A stretch of DNA of 32,022 nucleotides from CAYMUR01 sp964393615 (lineage in GTDB: Bacteria; Planctomycetota; Planctomycetia; Pirellulales; Pirellulaceae). This document shows positions 17,135 through 25,863 of this stretch, piece after piece. How positions within the stretch are numbered: position 1 is the first letter of the stretch; each line of letters starts with the position of its first letter. The notes beneath the pieces are model-generated. The model saw only the letters and a program-made list of their open reading frames with translations. It was not told where the DNA came from and did not search any database. Both the position numbers and the translations under genes were made by a program. The DNA lies in contig CAYMUR010000062.1 in the NCBI GenBank assembly GCA_964393615.1, positions 1 through 32,022 on the forward strand. Reading direction: 5' to 3'.

Positions 17135-18712
17135 ATGGCCTCTTTATCCTACAGCCTCGCGACACATCAGCCAGCCCGGATGAAGTGGGCAATGCCCCTG
17201 CTAGCGGTGGCAATTAGTGTTGCGGTTCTTGTCAATATTTCCAGGGTCGCCATAGCGGGTGGTGAATTGGAGTTGCGTGTCTTCGACGATAAAACCGGAG
17301 AACCGATTGCCATTCGCATGCACTTGCAAAATCAAAAAGGACACATCCGCCGACCCAAGAACACCGTGCGGTTTGGGAACCACTTTGTTTTTTTCCACAA
17401 AATCGTCCTTGAACTTCCAGTTGGCAGCTACACCTTTACACTAGAACGGGGGCCAGAGTATCACGTGCATTCCGGACATTTCATCATCGAACCCGGTGCC
17501 ACCGACAATCATGAAATTCATATGAAACGCTTTGTCGACATGAAACAGGAGGGCTGGTGGTCTGGCGATTTGCATGTTGCCCGACGAAGTCGCGATGTCG
17601 AATTATTAATGACAGCAGAGGACCTACACTTCGCTTCCATTTTCGAGATGAAATCCAATCGAGGATCTTCGTCCCCACAACAGAATCAACCATCCGAAAC
17701 CGTACGGTTTGACAAGAATAGATTTTACCATCGACGGTCCATTCGTGAGTACCGCGACTCAGGCGGATTGTTATTTCTACAACTTGACAAACCCCTTCCT
17801 CTTTTCGGAGGCAAGTCTGAATACCCACCCGCAGTTAAAATATTAAAAATGGCCCAACGCCAAGATTCCTCACACATAGCCATTGCCTTTCCCGAAAGTT
17901 GGAATACACCTATGTGGTTGGCAAGTCAGATGATTGACTCCATCAATCTGGCTACCAGTCGTACGGGACCTGCTGGACCGCTGGGTCCAAGCCATTGGGG
18001 AAAACCGCGTGACAAAACGCTTTTTCCTGAACCACACGGTATGGCTCAGTGGTCTGAATCCATTTATTACCAACTACTTAACTGTGGACTCCGTATTCCC
18101 CCCTCCGCTGCCAGCGGGTCCGGCATCGTTTCCAATCCGGTCGGCTACAACCGCGTCTATGCTTACATTGACGGGAAGCTCAGCTACGACAATTGGTGGG
18201 ATTCACTCAATGCAGGAAAGGTAGTCGTTACCAATGGCCCACTCTTGCGACCTACCGTTCACGGACATCCACCAGGACATGTATTTCTGGCCAATGCCGG
18301 TGAGACCCTGCAGCTGAACATCGAATTGAAACTGGCAATCAGGGACCCAGGAGACTACCTGGAAATCATCCGCAACGGCCAAGTGGAACATGTCGTACGA
18401 CTCGATGAATACGTCGCCGCCGAGGGCAAATTACCTGCATTGGAGTTTGATGAAAGTGGCTGGTTTTTGGTACGCATGGTCACCAATCATTCGAACACCT
18501 ATCGTTTCGCCTGCAGCGGCCCCTTCTATGTCGAAGTGGGTGGCCAGCCACGCATCAGCACGAAGGCAGCACAATTCTTTTTAGACTGGGTTCACGAACG
18601 TGCCCGTCGCATTAAACATCCTAATCCAAAAGAACAACGGGAAATCATACGATATCATCGCGCCGCCCGTGATTATTGGCAACGCATCGTAAATCGTGCC
18701 ACGTCCCCTTAG
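17135..18712 (+). CDS. Exported CehA/McbA-like protein
   Basis: This 525-aa protein has an N-terminal signal peptide or membrane anchor (hydrophobic 20-41, then AGGELEL). ATG 17135 is used; ATG 17180 would still leave the hydrophobic segment. A beta-rich domain at about 43-130 ('ELPVGSYTFTLERGPEYHVH') resembles carboxypeptidase-regulatory or prealbumin folds. It is followed by 'GWWSGDLHVARRSRDVELLM' (140-159), which aligns with the first metal motif (GDLHxHxxxSDG) of CehA/McbA PHP-type hydrolases. The second His and the SDG are not kept, so the metal site looks incomplete. A late 'VVVTNGPLLRPTVHG' matches the family's C-terminal pattern. The role is unknown, perhaps phosphoester or polysaccharide processing at the cell surface. 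It is convergent with the isomerase gene. Confidence 0.75.
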   Translation: MASLSYSLATHQPARMKWAMPLLAVAISVAVLVNISRVAIAGGELELRVFDDKTGEPIAIRMHLQNQKGHIRRPKNTVRFGNHFVFFHKIVLELPVGSYTFTLERGPEYHVHSGHFIIEPGATDNHEIHMKRFVDMKQEGWWSGDLHVARRSRDVELLMTAEDLHFASIFEMKSNRGSSSPQQNQPSETVRFDKNRFYHRRSIREYRDSGGLLFLQLDKPLPLFGGKSEYPPAVKILKMAQRQDSSHIAIAFPESWNTPMWLASQMIDSINLATSRTGPAGPLGPSHWGKPRDKTLFPEPHGMAQWSESIYYQLLNCGLRIPPSAASGSGIVSNPVGYNRVYAYIDGKLSYDNWWDSLNAGKVVVTNGPLLRPTVHGHPPGHVFLANAGETLQLNIELKLAIRDPGDYLEIIRNGQVEHVVRLDEYVAAEGKLPALEFDESGWFLVRMVTNHSNTYRFACSGPFYVEVGGQPRISTKAAQFFLDWVHERARRIKHPNPKEQREIIRYHRAARDYWQRIVNRATSP

Positions 18713-18787
18713 AAATCCAAGACCCAACAACGACCGCCTGTGCCATTGGATTAGTTGGAAACCCTTACCGGTCAAGCAGACTAGGGC

Positions 18788-18803
18788 ATGGCGAATTCGC
18801 CAT
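18788..18803. terminator. Palindrome between convergent genes, possible bidirectional terminator
   Basis: ATGGCGAATTCGCCAT is a perfect 16-bp palindrome (6-bp stem, AATT loop as RNA). It lies midway in the 119-bp gap between two convergent genes, where a shared terminator would be expected. No strong T-run flanks it, so the call rests on position and symmetry. Confidence 0.35.
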
Positions 18804-18831
18804 CCTGGTATCTGCTTCACGCCCCAAGGAC

Positions 18832-20034
18832 TCATGCATAACTGGCCGACTGGGAGATTCCCAGTTCCCGGCGGCGGCGACCGCGATCTTCGGCCGCCGC
18901 ATGTTCGTACCCACTTTCGCGATGAGCTTTTAACGGATCCGGTGCCAAGCCATGCTGCTGGCGCCAACTCGCAATTGCCGGGCGCACGTCCGTAGCAAAT
19001 GCAGCCTGGTACTCGCGTTCCGCGTCCACAATTTCCCCTGCCCCACGATGTCGGGACAGTGCGGCAAAGTCAACTAGCGCTGCCTTGGCGTAAAGTTCCT
19101 GGGCAAAGGTGGCTGTTTGAATCATGGCCTCAACCTTGGGCTTCAGATTGTGAGACTGGTCGACCATATAGGCAATGGCAGAATATTCACCGCCTCGATC
19201 AAAAGCAAAGCTATGAATTTCAGCAAAGATACGAAAGATCTGATAAGGATCAATCGAACCAAGTGTTAAATCATCATCTGCATAACGACGGTCATTAAAA
19301 TGAAACCCGCCCAACATGTCCTCATCCAGCAGCCAAGCTACAATCTGTTCCACATTTTGTGCTAAATAATGATGACCGGTATCCACCAATACGCGAGCCT
19401 GTGGGCCTGCCTGCTTGGCCAGGATATATGCCATGCCCCAATCCGCAATGTCGGTCTGATAAAAGGCAGGTTCAAAAGGCTTGTATTCGATCAACAATAC
19501 TTGACTCTCGGCCAAGTACTGATGGCATTTTTGCAGGTTTTCACAAAAGCGATTTTTGCGTTGTCGCATGTTGTCCTGTCCAGGATAATTCGTGCCGTCC
19601 GCAAACCACAACGTCACATACCGACTGTCAAGATTTTGGCCAAGTTTCACACTTTCAATACAGTGATCCAGCGCCTGCTGCCTTATCTCGGCTGCGGGAT
19701 TACCAAATGACCCGAGACGGTATTGCTGGTCCTGAAAAACATTGGGATTCATCGAGCCTATTCTTATATTTTCCGCTGCAGCCAACTTGGCGACTTGACC
19801 AGGTTCGGTCTGGTCGGTGAAGTCCCAAAGAATATGAAGTGCCACTAAGGGGCAACAACCGGTAACACGATGCACTTGTCCGGCGTCTGCTATCTTGTCA
19901 GCGATGTCAATCGCTGCGGCAGGCTGAAAGAATTTGCCAAATCGCGATCCCGTATCCGCATAGCCCCAAGAAGGGGTTTCGATTTCAAATTGGTCCAAGG
20001 CATTATGAATCGTTTCAATCGTTTGGTCATGCAT
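18832..20034 (-). CDS. L-rhamnose isomerase-like sugar isomerase
   Basis: This 400-aa cytoplasmic TIM-barrel protein belongs to the xylose isomerase-like family and best fits L-rhamnose isomerase of the Pseudomonas stutzeri type, which interconverts aldoses and ketoses with two divalent metals. The key residues can be placed: E183 (EYKPFEP), D218 and H221 (VDTGHH), H245 (GFHFND), D253 and D255 (ADDDL) and a late Asp at 292 (MVDQSHN). Their spacing matches, as I recall it, Glu219, Asp254, His257, His281, Asp289, Asp291 and, within one residue, Asp327 of that enzyme. Related enzymes act on D-allose and other sugars, so the true substrate is open. No other rhamnose gene is adjacent. The ATG at 20034 follows a 13-bp triple repeat in its leader. 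Confidence 0.87.
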   Translation of the reverse strand: MHDQTIETIHNALDQFEIETPSWGYADTGSRFGKFFQPAAAIDIADKIADAGQVHRVTGCCPLVALHILWDFTDQTEPGQVAKLAAAENIRIGSMNPNVFQDQQYRLGSFGNPAAEIRQQALDHCIESVKLGQNLDSRYVTLWFADGTNYPGQDNMRQRKNRFCENLQKCHQYLAESQVLLIEYKPFEPAFYQTDIADWGMAYILAKQAGPQARVLVDTGHHYLAQNVEQIVAWLLDEDMLGGFHFNDRRYADDDLTLGSIDPYQIFRIFAEIHSFAFDRGGEYSAIAYMVDQSHNLKPKVEAMIQTATFAQELYAKAALVDFAALSRHRGAGEIVDAEREYQAAFATDVRPAIASWRQQHGLAPDPLKAHRESGYEHAAAEDRGRRRRELGISQSASYA

Positions 20035-20056
20035 CGGTAGTCCACAGCCTGTCAGT

Positions 20057-20095
20057 GGTTCTTGTTACCGGTTCTTGTTACCGGTTCTTGTTATC
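20057..20095. repeat. 13-bp tandem repeat (3 copies) in isomerase leader
   Basis: The unit GGTTCTTGTTACC occurs at 20057-20069 and 20070-20082, with a third copy at 20083-20095 carrying one change (C to T). The array begins 23 nt upstream of the isomerase start on the minus strand, within its probable leader or promoter. Confidence 0.9.
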
Positions 20096-20271
20096 CGTTG
20101 TCATTGTTCGCTTGCAACCATCTGCAAGGTATTTCACTGAAATATTGCCTTGAAATCAAACAAGAAGAGAACTTTGTACCGCCATGCATCCAGCAGACGG
20201 TTATCACTCCTCGCCTCATCAAGTGTCGCTAGTCGGGCCTGTGCCCGACAAGATTTTAATTGCCCGTGGCC

Positions 20272-21159
20272 CTACAGTAATCCAAACCCCGTCAACGCTT
20301 GTCGCAACTTTGACTCGTCCGTTGCGTCGAGTACCGTCATTGGCAACCGTAGTTCACCCGTATCACGACCGAGAAGTTTCATTGCCGCTTTAATAGGAAT
20401 CGGGTTCGTGGCGAGCCCTAGCATGTCACGACACAACGGAAATAATTCGTGATGCAACTCGGTTGCACGCTTGGTGCCACTCGCCTGAAAAGCATCGACC
20501 AACGCGATCATTTCACGTGGCAATATGTTGCCGACCACCGAAATGACACCTTCCGCACCCAGAGACATAAATGGCAACGTCAGACTGTCATCACCACTCA
20601 ATACGGTCAGGTCGGTCGTAGCGAGAATTTGCGATGCTTGATCCATCTGCCCAGTCGCTTCCTTGACCATCGTTATATTTTCAAACTCAGCAAGTCGCTG
20701 AATGGTTTCGGGTTCGATATTTTTTGCCGTGCGACCAGGAATATTGTAGACACAAAGGGGAATATCAACTTGCTCCGAAATTGCTTTAAAATGTTGATAG
20801 AATCCTTCCTGGGTCGGCTTATTGTAGTACGGTGCTACAAGTAATGCTGCATCCGCACCTTCTTTGGCTGCCCAACTCGTCAAGCGTAAAGCTTCGGCAG
20901 TACTATTGGATCCAGTTCCCGCCATCACACGAATCCGTCCGCCTGATTTCTGGACGACTTCCGAAATTACCCGTTCGTGCTCATCGTGATTCAGCGTCGG
21001 CGACTCGCCTGTCGTACCGACAGGACAGAGACAAGTTGTTCCTGCTTCAATCTGAAACTCAACATGCTGAGCTAAGGTCTCATAGTCAATCTGGCCATCT
21101 CGAAACGGTGTGACCATGGCGACCGAAAGTCCGGCAAACTCAGATCCTTTACGTGACAT
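20272..21159 (-). CDS. dapA: 4-hydroxy-tetrahydrodipicolinate synthase
   Basis: This 295-aa cytoplasmic aldolase condenses pyruvate with aspartate semialdehyde, the first committed step to diaminopimelate and lysine. The active-site set is complete: T49/T50 (GTTGES), Y112 (PYYNKPTQEG), Y138 and R143 (YNIPGRT) and the Schiff-base K166 (MVKEATG), each offset by 5 from the E. coli numbering. The ATG at 21159 is chosen because GGAGG lies 8 nt upstream and it gives the normal length; the frame stays open further upstream, into the 14-bp repeats, but that extension has no family likeness. In planctomycetes, DapA-type paralogues such as N-acetylneuraminate lyase also occur, but the motif set favours DapA. 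Confidence 0.93.
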   Translation of the reverse strand: MSRKGSEFAGLSVAMVTPFRDGQIDYETLAQHVEFQIEAGTTCLCPVGTTGESPTLNHDEHERVISEVVQKSGGRIRVMAGTGSNSTAEALRLTSWAAKEGADAALLVAPYYNKPTQEGFYQHFKAISEQVDIPLCVYNIPGRTAKNIEPETIQRLAEFENITMVKEATGQMDQASQILATTDLTVLSGDDSLTLPFMSLGAEGVISVVGNILPREMIALVDAFQASGTKRATELHHELFPLCRDMLGLATNPIPIKAAMKLLGRDTGELRLPMTVLDATDESKLRQALTGFGLL

Positions 21160-21200
21160 CCTGGCGGCCTCCAAGAAAATTACAAATACGACTAAACAGT

Positions 21201-21270
21201 CTATCCAATGCCCTCTATCCAATGCCCGCTACCCAATGCCCGCTACCCAATGCCCGCTACCCAATGCCCT
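21201..21270. repeat. 14-bp tandem repeat (5 copies) upstream of dapA
   Basis: Five head-to-tail copies of CTAYCCAATGCCCK run from 21201 to 21270 with no gaps (starts at 21201, 21215, 21229, 21243, 21257). Copies 3 and 4 are identical; the others differ at position 4 (T or C) and 14 (T or G). The array sits 42-111 nt upstream of the dapA start codon, inside its probable promoter or leader. Confidence 0.95.
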
Positions 21271-21504
21271 TGTCAAACAAACTTATAATACGCGACGTCG
21301 TGTGGATTAGCCAAGGGGTCGACCACAACATCCATTAGAATTGCCATGTTCCAATTCCTGACAGAAGCATTACTGGCCTAACGTAGGTGCTTGTCTTAAA
21401 AACACATCGCGTCACTCACGGCGGCTTGCTTTTCCCGCCCCTTGAAAAGGACTGGGATTTCCAAAAACAACATGGATGACTAGTGACCACAAATAAGCCA
21501 ACTT

Positions 21505-22227
21505 TTACGATCGCGACACAGTCATCACCTGCTTCATCTCCCTGACAGCACATTCCATTCCTGTGAAAAACGCGCGTGAGACAATACTGTGACCAATATT
21601 CAATTCATGCATACCATCGAGTTCCGCGACTGGCCTTACGTTGCGATACGTTAGCCCGTGTCCCGCATGCAAGGCCATTCCTAATTCACGAACCTGGTGA
21701 CCCGCATTTGCCAACACCGTCAGCTCCCGATTTTGTTGCGCGCCAGTCGACAATGCATATTGGCCAGTATGCAATTCGACAGCTTGTGTTTTCAATTCTG
21801 CGGCTGCCTCGAGCTGACGCACCTCCGGATCCAGAAAGAGACTGACATAAATTCCAGCGTCCCGCAATCTATCGATCGCTTTGGCAAGGCGTTTTCGTTG
21901 GCTGAGTACGTCTAATCCACCTTCTGTCGTGACTTCTTCGCGCCGTTCGGGCACCAACGTTGCCTGGTCCGGTTTCACTTCACAAGCCAAACGCAAAACG
22001 GCATCATCACAGGCCAATTCAAGATTTAATTTCACGCTCACCGATTCTCGTAACAAACGGACATCTCTTTCTTGAATATGGCGACGGTCTTCTCGCAAAT
22101 GAACAGTAATTCCATCCGCACCGCCTAACTCCGCCAACATGGCAGCCCAAACTGGATCGGGCTCATGCGTACGTCGAGCTTCTCGAACCGTTGCCACATG
22201 ATCAACATTAACACCTAATTCCACCAT
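21505..22227 (-). CDS. pdxJ: Pyridoxine 5'-phosphate synthase
   Basis: This 240-aa cytoplasmic enzyme closes the pyridine ring from 1-deoxyxylulose 5-phosphate and aminoacetone 3-phosphate, making pyridoxine 5'-phosphate. The family is clear from NVDHVATVREAR (7-18), HLREDRRHI (43-51), E70 and the C-terminal 'HAGHGLTYRNV' and 'ELNIGHSIVSRAFF'. The ATG at 22227 gives the standard MVELGVNVDH start and has AGAAGAGG just upstream. The frame is open for 53 more codons upstream, but these have no family likeness. It is on the same strand as dapA and the GHMP/DUF447 pair, with about 200-350 nt gaps, so co-transcription is unproven. Confidence 0.95.
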   Translation of the reverse strand: MVELGVNVDHVATVREARRTHEPDPVWAAMLAELGGADGITVHLREDRRHIQERDVRLLRESVSVKLNLELACDDAVLRLACEVKPDQATLVPERREEVTTEGGLDVLSQRKRLAKAIDRLRDAGIYVSLFLDPEVRQLEAAAELKTQAVELHTGQYALSTGAQQNRELTVLANAGHQVRELGMALHAGHGLTYRNVRPVAELDGMHELNIGHSIVSRAFFTGMECAVREMKQVMTVSRS

Positions 22228-22425
22228 GACCTCTTCTCTCCTCGAGCACTGCGATTGATGAACCATCCATTGGTACTGACAATTCCTCCGCCAGCAAAAA
22301 GGTTGTCGGTAACAACCGAGCAACCAGATCCCAAGAACATACAATGTGAGATACGAAACCCTCCACCAAGGGGACCGCGACTTCATTTTGTCCCTTATTT
22401 TAGGTAACTTCAGCCTGGAGGACTA

Positions 22426-23421
22426 TTACCCGTTCGGCTTCTCTCCAGCGCCTGGTGTCACAAGAAATGTGGCCCCCGAGTTGTTAGGGCGTGAGATCAC
22501 CAGTTCATATGCGCCATCTTCAACCTCAGCTTGTAGTTGCTGCACCATCTGGTTGGCCGCCTCCTGGCTGGACACCAAAGCGAAAAGCGTCGGCCCCCAA
22601 GAACTTTGACCCACTCCACGTATCCCCCAGCCACGTAGCATGGTGACAATGCGTGATAACTCCGGAGCCGCATAAGTTCCACCTTGGGCTGATGCGAAAC
22701 AATCTCCTGCAATCCTACCGTAGGCATAAACACTTTCACTGAACACCCCAAAGTCTCCGGACGCAACGGCCGGTGACATGCGGGTAACTACTTCGGAGCG
22801 CAATAACGTCGTGACATCTGTTGGTACCGGTGGTAACTGGGAAAATGTATCATTTTCAGTTTGTCCGGAAATGCCGACCTCCGCCACGGGCCGGATAAGA
22901 ACTACCCGCCAGGCATCACAAATGGGTAACTGTTGTTCCAATACCGCATCGCCATCTGGAGAATTTTTACCAGACTCAAAAATGAAACCACCGTGAAAAA
23001 AACCAAACGTCCCAACCGCAGATCGTGCTGCTCTTCCCACACTTCGCGCCAGTTGACAAGGCGTTGGCATATCCAACCCAAAAACCTTATGGAGACCGGC
23101 GGCGACGGAAAGCGCCAATTGCGTACCTGTTCCCAAGCCGGTATGCGGCGGCGGTAACTGCTGCACTTCAATGCGACACGCTGGAACCGCTTTCAAGCCG
23201 TTGGTACGAATCCAACGACTGGCAAACTCCTCAATGCGTTCGGCGAGCGGGCCACAGAACTCCCATGCCCTCCCCCAAGAGGGAGAAATGCGTAGCTGCA
23301 ACACAGGAACGTCGACCATGATTCCAACACCACCGTACTGCGGTACGCCATCATTACCAAACGACAACATGCCAAAATGCAGTCGACTAGGAGCCGTTAC
23401 GCGGACCGTTGGTAAATTCAC
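22426..23421 (-). CDS. Beta-ribofuranosylaminobenzene 5'-phosphate synthase-like (GHMP family)
   Basis: This 331-aa protein is a GHMP-fold member most like beta-RFAP synthase, which joins p-hydroxybenzoate or p-aminobenzoate to PRPP in tetrahydromethanopterin synthesis. Visible features are 'APSRLHFGMLSFG' (10-22), the glycine-rich PPHTGLGTGTQLALSVAAGL (91-110) and 'GVGQSSWGPTLFALV' in the C-terminal half. The start is GTG at 23421, 2 nt after the DUF447 stop, with AAGGAG 11 nt upstream inside that gene. The coupling to DUF447 supports a role in the archaeal-type C1 pathway known in planctomycetes and methylotrophs. No mch, fae or fhc genes are in this window, so the pathway is inferred. Confidence 0.86.
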   Translation of the reverse strand: MNLPTVRVTAPSRLHFGMLSFGNDGVPQYGGVGIMVDVPVLQLRISPSWGRAWEFCGPLAERIEEFASRWIRTNGLKAVPACRIEVQQLPPPHTGLGTGTQLALSVAAGLHKVFGLDMPTPCQLARSVGRAARSAVGTFGFFHGGFIFESGKNSPDGDAVLEQQLPICDAWRVVLIRPVAEVGISGQTENDTFSQLPPVPTDVTTLLRSEVVTRMSPAVASGDFGVFSESVYAYGRIAGDCFASAQGGTYAAPELSRIVTMLRGWGIRGVGQSSWGPTLFALVSSQEAANQMVQQLQAEVEDGAYELVISRPNNSGATFLVTPGAGEKPNG

Positions 23422-23423
23422 AA

Positions 23424-23999
23424 TCAGTCGATCTCCTTCTGCAACGCCCTATGAATATAACGCTTTAGAAATTGAAATGCACGCAATTCTTTTTCCCCTG
23501 CCGTCTTGTCAACAATTCGTCCCAGACGCATCATCTCAGAAACAATTTCGTCACCGTTTAAGATTTTTGTACGAGTGGCCAGAATAGCCGCTTCCAAAAC
23601 AGCATGTTTAGCGCGATTAAAACCAAAAAAATCACGCACGCGGCCCTGCCCGACAACCTCGCATACAATTTCCGACCGTTCCCGCTCATCATCCAGGCTA
23701 CGCAATTGCAATGCGTACCAACGGCAAGCATCCTTTATGATCCAGCCTGAAATTATCTCAGCCGGCTTCATTTCCGGAAAAGGATCCGGTACCGCTACAG
23801 CGGATTGCGCAATCAGTTCTACATCATCTGTGACGTGAAAAACAGCTTCGCGCCGCTGCACCAAATTGTGGTATGTCCGCGACGTCTTAAAAGGACGCAA
23901 AACACAATGTGTCATTGCCTCATTCACGACAGGTCCCATTGGTGACAGATTGACGCCACCACCGTCATTGATCGTAGTAATCAGTCCTTCGAGTATCAT
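23424..23999 (-). CDS. DUF447 family protein
   Basis: This 191-aa protein begins MILEGLITTINDGGGVNLSP, with the NLSPMGP motif (17-23) that marks DUF447, a family predicted to have a flavin-binding split-barrel-like fold. It is found mainly in methanogens and in bacteria with tetrahydromethanopterin genes, and its reaction is not known to me. The ATG at 23999 gives the family's normal N-terminus; the frame is open further upstream, to 24308, but that part overlaps the next gene and looks unrelated. Only 2 nt separate it from the beta-RFAP synthase-like gene, which it precedes in the transcript. Confidence 0.85.
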   Translation of the reverse strand: MILEGLITTINDGGGVNLSPMGPVVNEAMTHCVLRPFKTSRTYHNLVQRREAVFHVTDDVELIAQSAVAVPDPFPEMKPAEIISGWIIKDACRWYALQLRSLDDERERSEIVCEVVGQGRVRDFFGFNRAKHAVLEAAILATRTKILNGDEIVSEMMRLGRIVDKTAGEKELRAFQFLKRYIHRALQKEID

Positions 24000-24225
24000 G
24001 ACGAATTGCCTGTGATCGCCACCGATTGTTGTGAGTCCAAATAAGAATACCACAACTGGTTGCACTGTGTAGTACATCCCTGCTTCTACGCAAAAACAAG
24101 ACGATCCCGACAACACCATCGGGGCCCCTCTTTGAACAGCCTCTGAACCAGGGATTTCGTCCCCTAACAAAATCCACAAAACGCAGGGCAGGCGGTATTT
24201 TCGCGCGGCCTGTCTGACCTTGGTG

Positions 24226-25665
24226 TTATTTGCCTGCCAACGATTGATACGCCTGTTCGGCCGTATAGCGATTCGGATACGCCTGGACCTTGAGTCTTGC
24301 CTTGGCACGTTGTTGCGGTGATAGTTGCTGCAACGTCTCCTTCTGCCACTGATGTATGGACGGTGCTGACGATGTCAAAAACAACAATCGTCGCTTGCTT
24401 GGTGAGTCGAATACCATCACCGCAACAAAATGTGGCTGATTGGCAATGGGATCAACGTAGGGAAGATTTTCGAGATGGCTGAGCAAGTCTTGTTCTAAAC
24501 CGGAGTAACTGTCACCGAAATATTTTTCAAACAAGACCTTCCCATCTACGAGAGGCTCTAGTGGTTGCTGGCGGCTAACTTCTCCCAAAAACGCAAGAAA
24601 TTGCTTGCGCCGCGCCTTAGCCAGGTAATGAGTCAAAGCCCACGCAGCTGCGTATCCGTCGTTATCAAGTTTCGTAGCAGCAACGATAGCCCGCAGCCAA
24701 TTTCCATCTCCGTTAATTCTATCGTCTTTAAATTGTTCGACCAGCGCATGCAGGCGCAATTGATTTATTTTTCCGATCCCGGCCCAACGTACACGACGTC
24801 CCACTTCTGTCGGTGCAAAATATTCCGGTAAACCTTCACAGATCCACATCGGCCAGGTGGCAAGTCGCAAATGAACACCAATATTCGCTAAGATTTGATG
24901 AACCCCTTCATGGGCAATTGTAGAAATAGACTGTTTAACAGCAATCGCTGGGGCAACATCAGCCCAATTCGATTTTTCATACATAATGATGATATTATTG
25001 ACCGGGTTGTAATAGGCAGCAATTCCAGCGGGCATTGGACGATATTGGTTAAACTGTTCTTCCGTGGCAAACATGATCACGATCAACGGAACCTCCGGTT
25101 CCTGAACGTTTAACTTTTGTCGTTGACAATACGCGACCAACTTTGGATACATCGTTTCCAATACTCTACTAGTCGCGTGATAATATTCAGAACTACTGTT
25201 GTAGATGTAAACATAGTGCCTTGTACTTCGCGCATTAAAACCAGAAAACACATCTTGAGTCAAACTTTGAATAATTTGCTTACTGCTCCACGGCTGAAAC
25301 GGTCGGTCGCTAAGACTGACTTGACTTTGGAGCACTGAAACAATCCGTCCATCGGGGCGCAATACGAGAAAGTGATCCCCGATCTCGAGATGAACTTTCC
25401 CAACAACGGTATTACCATCCTCTGTCCTGACAACAACCCGACGGTCATTTCCAGGGCGTTGGGGGGCCTGCGGAACAACCAACCCAAAATCTCTCGGGTC
25501 TGCGGTGGGAAAAATCTCCTGACCCCGGTGTACGTCCACCCTGTACAGACAGATCACGATTACGAAGATCGCTAGTCGCGAAACACGAAAAACGCATGAA
25601 AATTGACGGGGACAAATCACGTATTGCTTCCTACCAAGATATAATCCACACAAGCCATTCAGCAT
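24226..25665 (-). CDS. DUF1570-like exported metallopeptidase
   Basis: This 479-aa protein has a hydrophobic N-terminal segment at about 31-42 (LAIFVIVICLYRV), a signal peptide or anchor after a basic, cysteine-containing lead. The region 75-125 resembles a small beta-domain ('EDGNTVVGKVHLEIGD', 'DGRIVSV'). The DUF1570-type gluzincin-like domain follows, with HEGVH at 252-256 (H252, E253, H256) and a likely third metal ligand in WICEGLPEYF (E277 or E281). 'FNQYRPMPAGIAAYYNP' before it is typical of the planctomycete family. It is probably a periplasmic or surface protease; substrate unknown. The start at 25665 has no good Shine-Dalgarno, so a shorter N-terminus is possible. Confidence 0.85.
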   Translation of the reverse strand: MLNGLCGLYLGRKQYVICPRQFSCVFRVSRLAIFVIVICLYRVDVHRGQEIFPTADPRDFGLVVPQAPQRPGNDRRVVVRTEDGNTVVGKVHLEIGDHFLVLRPDGRIVSVLQSQVSLSDRPFQPWSSKQIIQSLTQDVFSGFNARSTRHYVYIYNSSSEYYHATSRVLETMYPKLVAYCQRQKLNVQEPEVPLIVIMFATEEQFNQYRPMPAGIAAYYNPVNNIIIMYEKSNWADVAPAIAVKQSISTIAHEGVHQILANIGVHLRLATWPMWICEGLPEYFAPTEVGRRVRWAGIGKINQLRLHALVEQFKDDRINGDGNWLRAIVAATKLDNDGYAAAWALTHYLAKARRKQFLAFLGEVSRQQPLEPLVDGKVLFEKYFGDSYSGLEQDLLSHLENLPYVDPIANQPHFVAVMVFDSPSKRRLLFLTSSAPSIHQWQKETLQQLSPQQRAKARLKVQAYPNRYTAEQAYQSLAGK

Positions 25666-25863
25666 GTTTTCTATCGTGACGGGCCGTTAAACAACAGCCA
25701 CAAGCCACCCTCCCGAGACCACCTGCACCAACGTCAGGCCCTTCGCTAACGTCAAACAGAAGCGCGGTCATGGACGGTCATTTTTAACTGAATGGTCCAA
25801 GGCAGTACGTTGCCTGCCATTTTCCAAATCCGTGAAAATTTCTTCGGCTCGACCCGGTGTGAT

